From contig JAECUM010010956.1 of the NCBI GenBank assembly GCA_016617855.1, positions 43,105 through 107,104 on the forward strand: a stretch of DNA of 64,000 nucleotides. The letters are read 5' to 3'. Below the pieces are notes generated by a model that ran no database searches, was not told the DNA's origin, and saw nothing but the letters and a program-made list of their open reading frames with translations. Source of the DNA: Megalonaias nervosa. Taxonomy: Eukaryota > Mollusca > Bivalvia > Unionida > Unionidae. Positions 24,791-37,716 of the stretch are shown here, piece by piece. The translations under genes and the position numbers were made by a program. Position 1 is the first letter of the stretch. Each line of letters starts with the position of its first letter.

Positions 24791-25018
24791 TTTATGTAGG
24801 GTTGCAGGGTCCAAGTCCATTTACCTATAATAAAAGTTGGAATTCACTGACACCATGATATTGTTTTATGTTTTATCTTGTAGGATTTCGTGTTTAGATT
24901 TATATGAAGGGTTTGTCTTTATTAACATTTTAACAGTTTTTTCTTTTATAATTTTAGAACTTGACTTTTAAAATCAACACAACATAACAGGAGTGTGCTG
25001 ACTTGCTACTCAACCCTA

Positions 25019-25080
25019 TATACATATATGAACGTGTATGTGTGTATGTATATATGTATGTGTATATATATGTGTATATA

Positions 25081-25118
<38 letters not shown>
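25019..25118. repeat. TA/TG-rich microsatellite
   Basis: Mixed TATA, TGTG and TATG steps ending in a pure (TA)n run. The frames read through it on both strands are artefacts. Confidence 0.95.
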
Positions 25119-25120
<2 letters not shown>

Positions 25121-25499
25121 AAAATGTTGTGTCAGCTTTGAAAAAAAAACATTTCACTTGGGAATCCTATAAAAAATTGTATTGAATCATATTCACGCTT
25201 GGTACCACCATTGTTTAGTCCAAGTGTCCTATAACATTTCCTACTCAGTTTGAGATCCAAGAGGAGTAACCATCAGAATATTTAACAAAGAGTGTGACAG
25301 ATCAGATGGATTAGAGGAAATTCAGACCAATACTTAAGTGACTAACATTATTCTTTAATTCTACCACACATAAAGAACACAATCACTGAAATATTTATTT
25401 TTCATATGGAACAATCTCGTTTCTATTGAAAAGTTAACTATCAGGACATACAGGTGGTTTCATTTTTGCAATTTACGTAGATGTATGGGTATGTTCAAC

Positions 25500-25860
25500 A
25501 GTATACATTTGTAGTATGGCTTGATGGAAATTTGTATGGTTAAAAATGACCTTCTTACATTAGTAGTATTCCTTGATTGAAGATTTTATAGTTAAAAATT
25601 ACCTTCATATATTAGTAGTTTGGCTTGATAGAAGATTAATATGGTTAGAAAGGCCTTCATACATTTGTAGTATGGCTTGATGGAAGATTATATGGTGAAA
25701 AAGGCCTTCATACATTTGTAGTATGCTTGATAGAAGATTGTATGGTTGAAAGGGCCTTCATGCATTTGTAGTATGGCTTGATAAAAGATTGTATGGGTTA
25801 AAAAGGCCTTCATAAATTAGTATGGCTTGATAAAAGATCATATGGTTAGACAGGCCTTCA
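25500..25860. repeat. ~50-bp tandem repeat, second array
   Basis: Same GCCTTCATACATTTGTAGTA TGGCTTGATGG unit as 23040-23790, about seven copies, between the two copies of the segmental duplication. Confidence 0.85.
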
Positions 25861-25862
25861 TA

Positions 25863-27597
25863 CATCAGTAACACAGCTTGATAGAAAGTTATGCATGAAA
25901 TGGTTACTTTAAAGTGACACATTAAGTTATTACATATATTAGTCCTACTGCAGACTGTACAGACACAGATCTGCCATCACATTATGTGCCAGCAAATCTG
26001 GGTCTGTGCAGTTTCTTAGGAGTAATCAGTAGATGAAACAGTATAGACCCTGATTTGCTGTTGCATTATGCAATGGCAGATAGGGATCTTGTTTTTTCTT
26101 TATATGCGAGTATATAGGGTAGGTGACTGTTAATGAGATTTCAGAACTCGACTTTGTTGTTATTGTAGGCATGTTTTTCTAGGTGAAGTCGTGCAGTTTT
26201 AGGTGACTGATTAACCCACTTTGACAGGTAGCTTGGCGCCACATCTTTGATTGAAAAAAATTACCAAATGTTTGGTCATTTGACTTTCAAAACAATCTTT
26301 TGTGATTTTGATCATTACTGCCTTTGTATGAAGTATCAAAAGATTATGGTCTGTATTGTTAGCTCTACACTTTCTATAAAATATGAAATCATCATGGAAG
26401 ATTCAAGGGGCTGGAGGTGGGGGGGGGGGGGCTTCTCCATCAGAGATAAATACTCGTGAAGTTTATTGGATGTTGAGGTAAAAAGTGTAACTCCACATAA
26501 ATGTCTCTTTACTCCCAAACCATGAAATTTTATCCTTTATAATATATTGTGGGTTTAATGCCATTTTTCAACACCTGATAGCCAGTATACCTGGCAGAGG
26601 GAAAACCCCGGGAAGAACCACCAACCCACAGGAAGCTACTGGCAAGCTTTCTCTCAAACCCATAGAACATTCCGGTGGCCTAAGTAGTTAGAGTGTCCAC
26701 CTCAGATGACAGAGGTCATGGGTTTGAAACCCAGCAGTCATATGAAAGACATAGTACTAGCAGCTGCCTCACTTGGCGCTCAGCATTATGAGGTTAGGGT
26801 TAGGATTGGTCAGCCTAGTGTCAAGATGTCACCGGGTGGGACACGATGCTATATGTCTGCAACTAATCCAATTTCCTCTGACACTAGCATTGCCATTTTT
26901 TATATTTGGACGTTTATGTTGGGTTGCGGGGTCAGAGTCCATTTACCTATCAAAAAGTTGGAATTCACTGACACCATGATATTGTTTTATGTTTTATCTT
27001 GCTGGAGTTCATGTTTAGATTTATATGAAGGGTTTGTCTTTATTAATATTTTAACAGTTTTTATTTTTATAATTTTAGAACTTGACATTTAATCAGCACA
27101 ACATAACAGGAATGTGTTGACTTGCTTGCTATTCAACCCTATATACATATACGAACATGTATGTATGTATGTATGTGTGTATGTATATATATATATATAT
27201 ATAATATATATATACAAAAATGTTGTGTCAGCTTTGAAAAAAAAAACATTTCACTTGGGAATCCTGTAAAATATTTATTGAATCATATTCATGCTTGGTA
27301 CCGCCATTGTTTAGTCCAAGTGTCCTATAACATTTCCTACTCAGTTTGAGATCCAATAGGAGTAACCATCAGAATATTTAACAAAGGGTGTGACAGATCG
27401 GATGGATTAGAGGAAATTCAGACCAATACTTAGGTGACTAACATTATTCTTCTTTTAAATTCTACCACACATAAAGGACACAATCACTGAAATATTTATT
27501 TTTCATATGGAAATATCTCATTTTTATTGAAATTTAACTATCAGGACATACAGGTGGTTTCAATTTTGCAATTTACTTAGATGTATTTGTATGTTCA
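25863..27597 (+). repeat. Segmental duplication, copy 2
   Basis: Direct repeat of 23791-25497 (see there). It contains the SINE-B fragment (about 26540-26660), a SINE-A copy (26663-26885) and a (TA)n microsatellite (27140-27215). A poly-G run at 26417-26429 differs from copy 1. Confidence 0.9.
26663..26885 (+). mobile_element. tRNA-derived SINE, family A (copy in duplication 2)
   Basis: Duplicate of the SINE at 24539; head TTCCGGTGGCCTAAGTAGTT and B-box region GGTTTGAAACCC. Confidence 0.83.
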
Positions 27598-27670
27598 TGT
27601 ATTTAATACATGTGCTGGAATTAGAAGTGAAGTGTACTGTCATTGGCTAACCAGACTTTATCTCTTACAG

Positions 27671-27862
27671 AAAATGGATGGCTATGACAATAAGGGGCTT
27701 GAGGAACCCCATGAGAAGACAACACGATACCCACGTAGTGGTCGTGGTGGCTTTGATGGCCGTGAGGGTCGCAATGACCGAGGACATCATAATCCTGGCA
27801 TGGATGATGAGGATGGTGGCACCATGCATATGTCACATGGGCCAATTGGAACAGGAGTCTAG
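27671..27862 (+). CDS. Candidate terminal exon, acidic/Gly-rich tail with possible PDZ ligand
   Basis: The acceptor TTTATCTCTTACAG ends at 27670. A phase-0 frame of 63 codons follows to TAG (27860-27862). The peptide is very hydrophilic: GRGGFDGREGRNDRGHH, then an acidic stretch (GMDDEDGG), ending HGPIGTGV. The last three residues T-G-V match a class I PDZ ligand (S/T-x-hydrophobic). AATAAA at 27956-27961 is a plausible poly(A) signal. It shares strand and splice phase with the exon at 11638, so the two could be alternative 3' exons of one membrane-protein gene. The family is not recognised. Confidence 0.55.
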   Translation, partial: KMDGYDNKGLEEPHEKTTRYPRSGRGGFDGREGRNDRGHHNPGMDDEDGGTMHMSHGPIGTGV

Positions 27863-29799
27863 TAGCCAAGGTGCAAAATCATAGTGCGATAGAAACAGGA
27901 AATGACCTGTCAAAGTACAGCTGATTATTACATTCCACATTGTTTATAAGTAAATAATAAATTAAAAGGAAAGGAAAGAGGACATTTTCCTTGGAGTATA
28001 TTCAGTTATTGAATAAGGATGCTTTTCATTAAGGATCTGGATTTCATGATTTGGTTGTGACGAAAAACCTAATTTACCAGTGATTGGCAGGTTTATTTAC
28101 ATTTGTTAAGTGTATTTAATTTGTAGTAGACAAATTATCATAATATCTATGAAATGAAAAATGTAATTGACAAATTACCAGAGAACCTATTGAAATGAAT
28201 ATGTATTTAACAAATTACCAGAGCCAAAGTAACAATACTTACTTGCCTGTTGGTTATATCTGTTGAAAATAATGCAACATATAATTAAGAGAAAGTTTAA
28301 TTTGGTCATTAAAATTTCATGTGTGTTGAATGATAGACATTGAAGTAACAACAGTCAAATAAATACCTGCTGCATTGAGAAAATTACCTTGCATTTACTA
28401 ATAGTCATTAGAGCATTGTTGGAAAAATTGAGCTTTTTTATGTGTGATCATGTGATAAATTACACATAGGTAAGAGTCGAAGTGAGCAGTGTGATTCAGG
28501 TGAATTACAACTATACATTGCTTGACTGTCAGCTGGCGTTAAAAGGTGGGGCTTGATGGTTCATAAACTGTGAACCAAGTTTAATTACTATATCTATATG
28601 GACATTATGTGCTATTTACATGTGAATGGTTCTTCCAAACATACCATTTCACCAGAACTGATTGCATAGTTGTTGAAGATGCAAATGTTCTAAAACGTTT
28701 ATCAAACACTAAATGAATCAAGTACTAGCACAGATGTAGGTGTACTGTTGTCCTAAAATAAGGTAATTTACAGCCAGTTAAAATACGTAGTGAACCTCTT
28801 TTCTTATCAAATATTTTTCTTACCAGTTTTAAATTTAGGTTGAAGTGCACTAAGGTGCACATGCACTGCTGGAAATTTAAGGTTTTCGTATATTCTTTCA
28901 TATTTGATATATTAAATAAATGAAGGTTTTAATTTACATCATGTACATAGAACACCTGGTGGATCTTCTGTATATAATTGGATGATCTCTTCATTTAGGA
29001 ATTCTTTTAATAAATTATGTGCTCTTTGGAGTTTGAGCTCATCTGTATGTAAAAAAGGAGAGAGTTGATATCCCTGACAAGATAATGAATGTTTGGAAGT
29101 TGTACCTTTTTGTTGCCATTATACTTTGGGGCAGTGACATTCTTTTCGTAGGTTTTTTTCATTAATTTTGATGCTGACCCTTGATTTTAATTAGTCTTAT
29201 TGACCATTTAAGGATGAAAATATATTTTTCTCTAATCATGGCCTTTCTACCTGAGTAATTTGAAATAGTAATAATGTTATGAAAATATGTTTTCTCTGAA
29301 AAAGGTGAACTGTAGCAAATTTAAATAATAATAAATTGGTATATTTCAGTACACCTAATTCATATCTAAAACTGAACAGTGTGCATTATGCAGGTGTTTG
29401 TCCGAATTTTGGCATTTTTTTTATTCAAGACTAAACTATTCATGAGGATATCTGTGGATTTAATATCAAAAATACACTCAAACTTCGATTTTAGCCAGTG
29501 ATTGAATGATTATTTTGATACAGTGGATGCTAAAGGGAGATAAACATTATAAAGAGGACTCCAAAAAGTGGATGGGCAAGGACAAGGACCAGGAACATCA
29601 TTCAAATCAATGAGAAAACCATTATATAAGAGGTCATAAATGATACCTATTATATGTGGAACATTAATTAGTGTGTGTCCCCTCTCATTATCATTGCCTT
29701 GTTCATTCTATCAAACCATTTATTCTGTCCCTTCCATGTCTGAAGGAAGCACATAGCATTTCATATGTCTAGCCATCTTCTTGTCATGTAACATCACAG
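27863..29799 (+). other. Probable 3' UTR then intergenic or intronic DNA
   Basis: Poly(A) signal AATAAA at 27956-27961. A short diverged repeat (GACAAATTACCAGAG.ACCTAT) occurs at about 28130-28225. No other feature recognised. Confidence 0.4.
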
Positions 29800-30500
29800 A
29801 TTTTGTTTCCATTCAGTAACTTTTGAAGGACATGATGGATTTAAGTCAAGTTTTAGCACACCCACACCCAGCTCTGGCCTTAGAATTTTGCCCTTCGATT
29901 ACCATTACAATCGATAGTTTTTGAAGGACTTAATAGATTGTAATAAAATTTTGGTGTGAGGCTTTACATTAAGAAGACAAAGGGCACATTAGATTTCATT
30001 TACCGTTTTCCAGCAGATTTATGGAGTTCTTGTTCCTACTTGACTTGGAACTTTTGTATCCATTTCTGCTCCATAACTTTTCCATTTTCCAGGAGCTTTA
30101 CATTAAGAAGGTCTAGGTCAAGTTTAGTTCCCACCATTTTCTGGCATACCTGTTACAGGTGATGGCCTCTACTTGAATTAGAACTTGGCCCCTTAGTTTT
30201 TTTTTTCAACCCAGTAACCAATGAAAGACTATTAAAACAGATTTAGTATCAGACTTAAGGTTAAGAAATCCAGGATTATTTTTTATTCACTATTTTCCTG
30301 CAAGTGTTTATTGAGCTGTGGGCCCTGTTTGGCTTGGAGTTTTGCCATTTAAACCCACTCAGCAGCTTTATGAATTTCATGAATTTAAACCAGATTTGGT
30401 ATGAATCTATTAAGGAGTCCATGGTCAAGTTTGCTTTCTTGCTTATTTTTAGAAACAATCTTTTGGAGTGATAGCCACTGTTGTGACTAAGTCCTTTGCC
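29800..30500. repeat. Degenerate ~130-170-bp repeat, 4-5 units
   Basis: Recurring phrases: TTTGAAGGACTTAATAGATT, ATTAAGAAGGTC.AGGTCAAGTTT, CCATTTTC.G.A, and TACTTGACTTGGAACTTTTG. Old tandem family, distinct from the GATGGTCATAT family. No gene. Confidence 0.6.
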
Positions 30501-31689
30501 CTTTAATTGCTTTATTATTGAAATCCATTTTCATCACTTCATATTGCACAAATATTTCTAGTCTCACACTATTCCAATATTCTTAAAAAGCCTTAATTGC
30601 AAAGTTATAGACATATGTTTGTGGCTACATGGTTTTGTTTTTGTTCAAGCTGTTGAATTGTAAACTGAAGACTGATTCTGTAGCTTTTGATATTTGGCAA
30701 AAATATTTCATGGCATCACCTACTCCTGGAAATCAGTGTTCAAATCAGAGTATTGTAAGGAATTCCTTACTGCTCTTTACAAACTAGAAAGGAACAAATA
30801 CATATGATATCCTAATAGTTTCCATTTACCTATTTTTTCTTTACACCATTTTGGAGGTTTTCATTTTTGTTTATCATATTTAAAAAAAAAAACAGAGGAA
30901 GGGGTTTACTTGTATTTGCAGATTTAATGATAAATTTATGCATGTGGGGAAAAAAACGACTGTTTGGGAGTCATAATTATGGCCATGTTTCTATCGTGAC
31001 TGAATCGCAAGACTGATGCAGGAACAGACGTTATCACATTTTCCTTTATTTCTCAATGTTTTTGCTATTTTATAAACTTTGTATCACACTGCTAAAATAA
31101 GTACGTATCACACAGCTAAAATATGTACCTTACATATTAGCTGTATATAATGTAATCTTTATATTTTCAATCTGTATATATTCATCTAGATATTGTTGAT
31201 TATCTATTTTTATACATAGGTTCAAATATATAAATATTGAGGTCACTGCAGTGAATGTACACTTTAGATTATTGAAAGTCTTAATTATGAAAACATAATT
31301 CCAAATGAAAAGGGATCATTATTAAGGAGAAATATTTCAACAAATATGCACATAATTATGTGATTCTAAAATTATATTTTTATTTGATTTTCATTCAATT
31401 TGTAATGTTTTTTTAAACATTTTTTTCAGTCTACATTATTAATTATAGATAAATGTTGTTTACCATTATAAGGGCACATGAGGGGAAATTTTAAATATTG
31501 GTTACTAGCCTTGTGTTAACAGTAGTCTCCTATTTTAGCTCTGCTGTTTAAAGACCACAGGAGCTTATGCAATAGTCAGGCCTTGAAGGTCACAAGAGCT
31601 TATGCAGTGGTCCAGCTTCTGTCATTAGTTACCATTTGTTTTTTATGATTTCTCCTCAGCTATTCAGAGAAGTTGTGCAACTTGGCTTG
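30501..31689. other. No recognised gene
   Basis: AT-rich DNA, no supported feature. Confidence 0.5.
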
Positions 31690-32790
31690 CAGATTCATCT
31701 TGAGGTCATCTTGAGGTCTAAAATTCATCTCAAGAACTTGGTCCTAAAGGAAATTGTTCGCTCTTAGACATCCATATCTTTTATAGGTGCTATGTTGGCC
31801 ATTTTGAAACTTGTATTGCTACTTTTGAAAAAAACAGTCATATCGACATGGATTTTCACTTTAAGATGTCTTATGACTTGAAGATGACCATTAATAAAAA
31901 TGATGCCAGTGGAATGTGCCATCTTGAAAATCTTGTTAACTGTACTCCTACTTGTGATAGCTTTCTTGCAGATCTCATTGTCAGTACTCCACCTGCTCTC
32001 ATAGACATGGGTTTATCATATAGACTTTTGACCTGTACATAATTATTAATTAAGAGGATGCCAGTCAGACATACTGTGTGACCAAGATGGTAACCATCTT
32101 GAACATTTTATTTTTGTTACTCCTCCCACATCGATGGTCATGTTAACATTGAATTCCTCCCACATGGATGGTTGCATTAATACTGTGTTCCTTCCACATG
32201 GATTGTTGTATTAATATAGAGTTTTGACTTGAAGATTCCTTGTAACATGTTGACAGTCTTAAATGAAAATGTTGCCATTTTTATATCCATTATGGCCACC
32301 ATCATGGCAATCTTGAAAATTTTCTTGTTAAAATTCCGCTGAACAGATGTTTATATAGGTGTGGAGTTTACACAGAAAAGACTTGTGATTTTTTGGTTTG
32401 TCCTAAATAAAAATGGTGTAGATATGACCTCACATTATGTTTGTCACAGCAGTTATCATGAAAATCTTGAGGCTGCTCCAACAGAATGTATTGTATTATC
32501 AATAAGATTTCATTTTGATGATGATGAAAATGTCCAATATGGCTGCCTATTGACTGAATTTCAAAATCTTATGATTCATATGAATAGATCATGTTACCAC
32601 TTTTCACTAAAACAATGTAATGTTATGCATGTAGGTCCTGAATGTGATGGTGCCAATTTTATCTCCAGCATGGTAACCATGGTGACTGCCTAAAATATCT
32701 TGCTATTACAACTACTCTTTGAAGAATGGTGGCATTAACATCTGAAAAGGTGTTTTCACAAAAAGACCCCTTGCAGGGCTTGAAATTGGC
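31690..32790. repeat. Array of the degenerate ~140-bp repeat
   Basis: Six or more decayed units with the landmarks GGTCATAT.GACATGG, TTTTCAC..AAGA, GTCCTAAATGAAAATG, GTGCCATCTTGAAAATCTTG. The frames at 31848 and 32361 run through repeat units and are not genes. Confidence 0.75.
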
Positions 32791-33647
32791 AGTAGTCCGC
32801 AGCCTTAGGCTGGTCAATTTCTTGTTGGACTTGTACTTTTCATCCATTCAATAGTCTGATTAGTAAAGTTTCACTTGTCAATATCTGTGGAAAGGACGAG
32901 TGATGATTCAACAGGACTAGCAAATTTTTCAGTCTACTATCCCTTCTGGCTACAAAGAAATTTACTTTAAATTTTATAGATTTGTGTTATTGTGTAATTA
33001 GTCCTGAATCAGAATAGTAAAGATCTATCGCCCAATATGTATGCACTGTTGTAAACAAGTTTGAAAACCAGATCTACTTGATGTTGGGGTTAGGTTCAAG
33101 GCAGTTGTATTTCTATACTTCATTGAGCTTATGAAGACAGAAACTTGTACCTATGCAAACTTAGACACTGATGCATGTACAGTCATGAAACTAGATTGAT
33201 ATTTTCATCATGGTGGGTACTGCTGCTCATCACATGCAAATTGTAGGTTGTAGTGACAGTGGAATAGGCCTTTGTGGAGCAAGCAGAGCATAGCATCCAG
33301 CAGAATAATTTTGTTTTAGAAAGCAGTGATGTTACAAAACCCTCCGCCAGTCTTTCTTGATGTTGCTCTATTCATTTATGTATTACCCTTCTAGCTCCCC
33401 ACCCCCAATTGAAATCACTAAACTTGTTGATACTTTTATCTATATGTACCATGTGTTTGAAGGATATTACTTTAGATGCCCCACCCCATTGGATCCAATC
33501 AAAAGTTATGGACATGCATGAATGAACTATTTCTGTTATTTCTTGTATTTGTATCAGTATATTTTTTTACTTGATTTCATTTTTAAGGGATGAAGAGCAA
33601 AGCTTTATGAAGGCTATTGTGTAATTTGATATCATATTTGGTAAGGT

Positions 33648-33651
<4 letters not shown>

Positions 33652-33682
<31 letters not shown>
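33652..33682. repeat. (TA)n microsatellite
   Basis: Uninterrupted TA dinucleotides. A second, longer run lies at about 33943-33984. Confidence 0.95.
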
Positions 33683-33683
<1 letters not shown>

Positions 33684-33938
33684 TTTTTATACCACATTAA
33701 CCATTACTTAACACTTGGATGGTATCATTTTATTTTTCAAATACATATCTTTGTAATGGTCAGGCTTTCAAAGGATATTAACTAGATTTTATATTGCACT
33801 TGCCATATCAGTAGATAATTAAATGTTGTATTAGCGTGACATTTGATTTTGGATTTTTTGGTTGTGTTGTAGTAAATGTTGGCCATAATTTTTTTATTAC
33901 ATTATAGTAAATCTTGGCTCCTCTTGTTGTGTGACATG

Positions 33939-33989
<51 letters not shown>

Positions 33990-34015
33990 TTATTCCATTT
34001 TTTAATGCTTTTCAG

Positions 34016-34079
34016 TGTAAATAGAGAAATAGAGGCTCATGCATATGAAGACAGTGACCACAACAAGAACTTGTTTTAA
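34016..34079 (+). CDS. Weak candidate terminal exon (20 codons)
   Basis: The acceptor-like tract CCATTTTTTAATGCTTTTCAG ends at 34015. With two bases carried over from an upstream exon, the frame reads VNREIEAHAYEDSDHNKNLF then TAA (34077-34079). The charged peptide looks coding, but its phase differs from the exons at 11638 and 27671, and the stretch is short enough to be chance. Confidence 0.25.
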
Positions 34080-36099
34080 TGTTAGAGGACTCAGATCACT
34101 GCATTTTCCATTTGGGAAAGTTAAACTATTTTGTCCATTAGATAAGCCAGTACATAGTACTCTTTGATTGAAATTAGTGCATTCTTTCTAAATGTGCACA
34201 CTTTCTAAACAATCAAAATGGGGTTCTTCACTGCTATTTTGAAGAAAAATATTCTACCAAATTGAAGAAGACCATTTAGGCGTACCAAAAAGAAAGAGTA
34301 AATAAACTAAGTGCACAAACAAAATTTTTTAAAAGTTGAAATCATTGATTGAAGTCTTGGGAAAATTAGAAAAGAAATATTACACACTGATAATACAGAT
34401 AGTATCCCTGTCTCAGAGTATTAAGTACAGTACTCAAAGAGTGATGTTGAAATAACTTTTAATTGGTTGTTTTACATCAGGAATTAATTGAACTTCACAA
34501 TTGACAGTTGTCTGCTTGACACAAAATGTTAATGAATTGCATTAACACTTGGGATCATTTTGAAGTTTCTATGACATTCTGTCATGATCATTATCTTGAG
34601 GCAGAAACTTGTATGTAACTTGTGTAGAAAGAACCCAAATCAACATTTTTGCCTTCAGACTCGAGGCAGAACCATGCTTGCATATACTTAAGGCATGGAA
34701 ATTTTGTTGAAATCAACAGATTAGATTTGATTATAAATGGTAATATAGCGTTGACTTAAATCATTAGTAGTTTCTACTCGGATCATTTCTTATTACCCAT
34801 GCAAGTATTAATCTCATAAATGTTTAGGGAAAAAAGAACCATGACAAGGTCATTGATTTACAGTGTGTACACAGATATATAATCTCTGTCAATATTAATC
34901 CTTTTCCTTTTATTCATTTGGAATGTACATTTTCAATTTTTTGCAAGGATTCTATCGAGTTGTTGAATTGTTGTATTCAAAGCTGATGTTGGTCTGCTTT
35001 TTTCTTGATATGTAAGATATACATGTTTGAAATCCAGAGCTTGTTTACTCGCAGACCATCATGTACATCTTGCTTATGCACAATAATGAAAAGAATAATG
35101 CATGTGCATTCAGAATGTTGATACTTTTGTTAAAGTCTTTCATGTTCTCCAAACTGTCTTTTTTAAATAAAGACCCAGTTTCGAAAATTTAATATCTGCT
35201 GTAATTCTGCAGTGAATGAGTTTTATTGTTTAATTTGTCTTGACATGTCCATGGCTCTTATTGATCAGTTGTTGCACACTGTGTTAACTAGTGTATAATT
35301 TCATGACATATAATTTATTGCTTCAACATTTGATATCTATTACATCTTCAGTGTTTTTCTGACTCGTCTCCAGCTCTCCTGCAAGGACAACAAACTCTCC
35401 ACCACTTGATACAATGTTATTCTAGAAGAGATTTCAGATGCATTATTTTAGACCCAGAAAAATGGAAGGCCCTTTTAGTAGAAACACCCTTGAGTATCAC
35501 TGCAAATTATATGGGATTTTCTTTACTAAGTAGTGGTTATAAATCTTGTAATGATGTCAGCTAAAGGAAACGATTGACAATTTTATTTTATTTTGACAAA
35601 ATTCAGCATTGTCCTCCAATATGATTTTAAAGGTCATCTCCAGAATTTCAGGTTTTGAGCTATATGTCATGGCTGTTAGCCATCTGTAATCATAAAGAAA
35701 TAGCATGCAAAAGAAATTTATTCACTGCATCTGTATAAAACTATCCATATTGGTATCTACATATCAGTACTATTTCTACCTCTATCATTAAAGAGCCATT
35801 CCATTCAGAATTCTGTATCCCATTTTTCACACAACTGTGGTTGTGTGCAATCTAATCTTTTGCAATGGTCATCATTTTAAAATATTTTTATTTTTAGCTG
35901 TTTAGAATCCATATACATGTAAATTCTTTCATATAACAAAATAAAATTTTGTTTGTATCGTACTAACAGAATAAATAAATCACATTTAATATTTTTGTTG
36001 TTATTGTCATTAGCTTTAGTGACCATAGACAAAATGATATTATGCAGTGGACTATTGTGTTACCATCTTTCATATGTCTGTTGGCACAATTTTGTTATC
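34080..36099. other. No recognised gene
   Basis: AT-rich DNA, no supported feature. Confidence 0.5.
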
Positions 36100-36678
36100 A
36101 CCATTCTTCCCAAACTACTTGAAGGATTGCCATGAAACTTTACTGACACATTCATCCAAGTGGCACGCTATGTAAAATCGGTTGGCGACCCCTGGTATAT
36201 AGTTGGTCCCAAATTAAGATGGTACCCACAGACATCCAGCACTGATGGCCAGCTTGAATATTTTGTTTTTGCTACTTCACCAGAGTGGATGATCAACATG
36301 GGATTTATACTTAAAGACTTGACATGATGTCTAGTTGGTCCTAAATGAAAATGGTGCCAATGCAGCCAACTTGAAAATCTTTTTTTCATGTGGGTGATTA
36401 TATTGAGGTAGGATTTTTGCTAAAAGATCTCTTAAAATGACTAGAATATCCAAATGAAAGTGATGTTAAATCTGACAAAAACCTTGTGCCTGTATCTTGA
36501 AATGTTTGTGATTGCTACCCATTCATGTACTGGTGGTTGTATCAACATGGGGTTTTGCACTACAAAACTTAAATCTAGTTGGTCCTAAATTATAATGATG
36601 CCGATCTGGTATCCAATTTGGTTGCAACAGCGACCCACTTGAAAATCTCATCACTATTCCCAAATATATCATCATATA
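36100..36678. repeat. Degenerate ~140-bp repeat, the Maverick target
   Basis: Three to four decayed units. The last is cut at AACATG by the Maverick and resumes at 54364 with GGGTTTTCAC, the expected continuation of the unit. Confidence 0.8.
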
Positions 36679-36684
36679 AACATG
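36679..36684. repeat. Maverick target-site duplication, left
   Basis: AACATG directly precedes the element; the identical hexamer follows it at 54358-54363. Six base pairs is the target-duplication length of Mavericks/Polintons. Confidence 0.9.
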
Positions 36685-37205
36685 AGTAGTAAACTAGAAT
36701 GAGGTTTCTCTGCCAAAACCCTTTTTTGTATTAGGACGAAAGCATGATTACCCCCTCCCAGGCCCCCCTGTTAAGTCTAAACAAATAAGAAAAACAACTT
36801 TGTTGAGGCAACAAAATCTATTTTATTATTGATTACCTAGCTCTAGGACCTACCACTGAATTATTCATCATTGTCATACAAAATAGGGTTTGGCTTAGAA
36901 ACGCTCATGATAGTCTACTTCTGTGGTTTTTGGCTTGAAATTGCTGGCGATATATATGTATATTTTCACACAAAATTACTATATCTAACATTCACACAAA
37001 ATTCCAATCCACATTTAATAACTCACAGAGATATGTAGGGCTGTTAAAATGAATGTGTTATTAATAACTTGCTGGGATTTACAAAATATCAATAACTGTA
37101 TAGGATGGTCTCACATAAATTTTGCATAATTTGCAAGCGTCTGATTCACAATGGAGACTCTTGACAATTTTTTACACAGCCACCTGTCAAGATATTTTCA
37201 AAATT
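36685..37205 (+). repeat. Maverick left terminal inverted repeat
   Basis: Pairs with the complement of about 53895-54357. The outermost ~300 bp align closely (for example GAGGTTTCTCTGCCAAAACC and TGTATTAGGACGAA). Beyond that, indels accumulate; the last recognisable block is TTTACACAGCCA at about 37171. AATAACT/CTGGGATTT blocks recur within the repeat. Confidence 0.88.
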
Positions 37206-37343
37206 TCAGCTTTTGCTATTATATAGCTTTCATTGTAATGATGAAACAAGTACAAATTAACATTACCACAAATGAGGGAGCCAGGTTCTAGCATTTTGAT
37301 GAAAGTTCCGTGCTAGACAATGGATATATGGACTTGCACTTTT

Positions 37344-37634
37344 TCAATTCATCATCCACCGTGATTTTTGTGTATTTGTCTTGTGGTATTGGATTATAAT
37401 TGGATTATAAAGATTATCAGCAGCATTAGAAAGTGAGTCTTTGACCCAAGTAAGCTTACTGAAATAATCTGAATTTTCTATGTGAACCAGAGACAGCTTT
37501 ATCTTATTTCTGTTTTTTAAATACATACTGTACTTTTCGTTGTCAAGCATAATCGTTATATGCTTACCTCGGAAAAGAATCCTTTTCATCTTTAACGTGG
37601 TATCCTCCACTGTAATATCTTCATTATTTTTCAT
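37344..37634 (-). CDS. Maverick hypothetical protein
   Basis: An open frame of 96 codons next to the left inverted repeat. The peptide is charged (KMKRILFRGKHITIML near residues 16-31) with no signal peptide or membrane segment. No family is recognised. It is the last gene of the leftward module. Confidence 0.4.
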   Translation of the reverse strand: MKNNEDITVEDTTLKMKRILFRGKHITIMLDNEKYSMYLKNRNKIKLSLVHIENSDYFSKLTWVKDSLSNAADNLYNPIIIQYHKTNTQKSRWMMN

Positions 37635-37716
37635 ATTTCAAACAATATTTTTACTCTTCTTATTTTCACACAAAATTTTTACTATCTTTATTTTTTAAAT
37701 GAAATCACCAGCAATT

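Larger units (their letters stand above)
23791..25497 (+). repeat. Segmental duplication, copy 1
   Basis: About 1.7 kb that recurs at 25863-27597 in the same orientation with roughly 90% or higher visible identity. It includes a SINE-B 3' fragment, a SINE-A copy and a (TG/TA) microsatellite in the same order. The offset is 2072 bp at the left and grows by small indels. Confidence 0.9.

Noticed and set aside
24954..25185. Tyr/Ile-rich frames on both strands
   Set aside because: Translations of the TA/TG microsatellite.
31848..32693. Two coding-like frames (64 and 110 codons)
   Set aside because: They run through units of the degenerate ~140-bp repeat.
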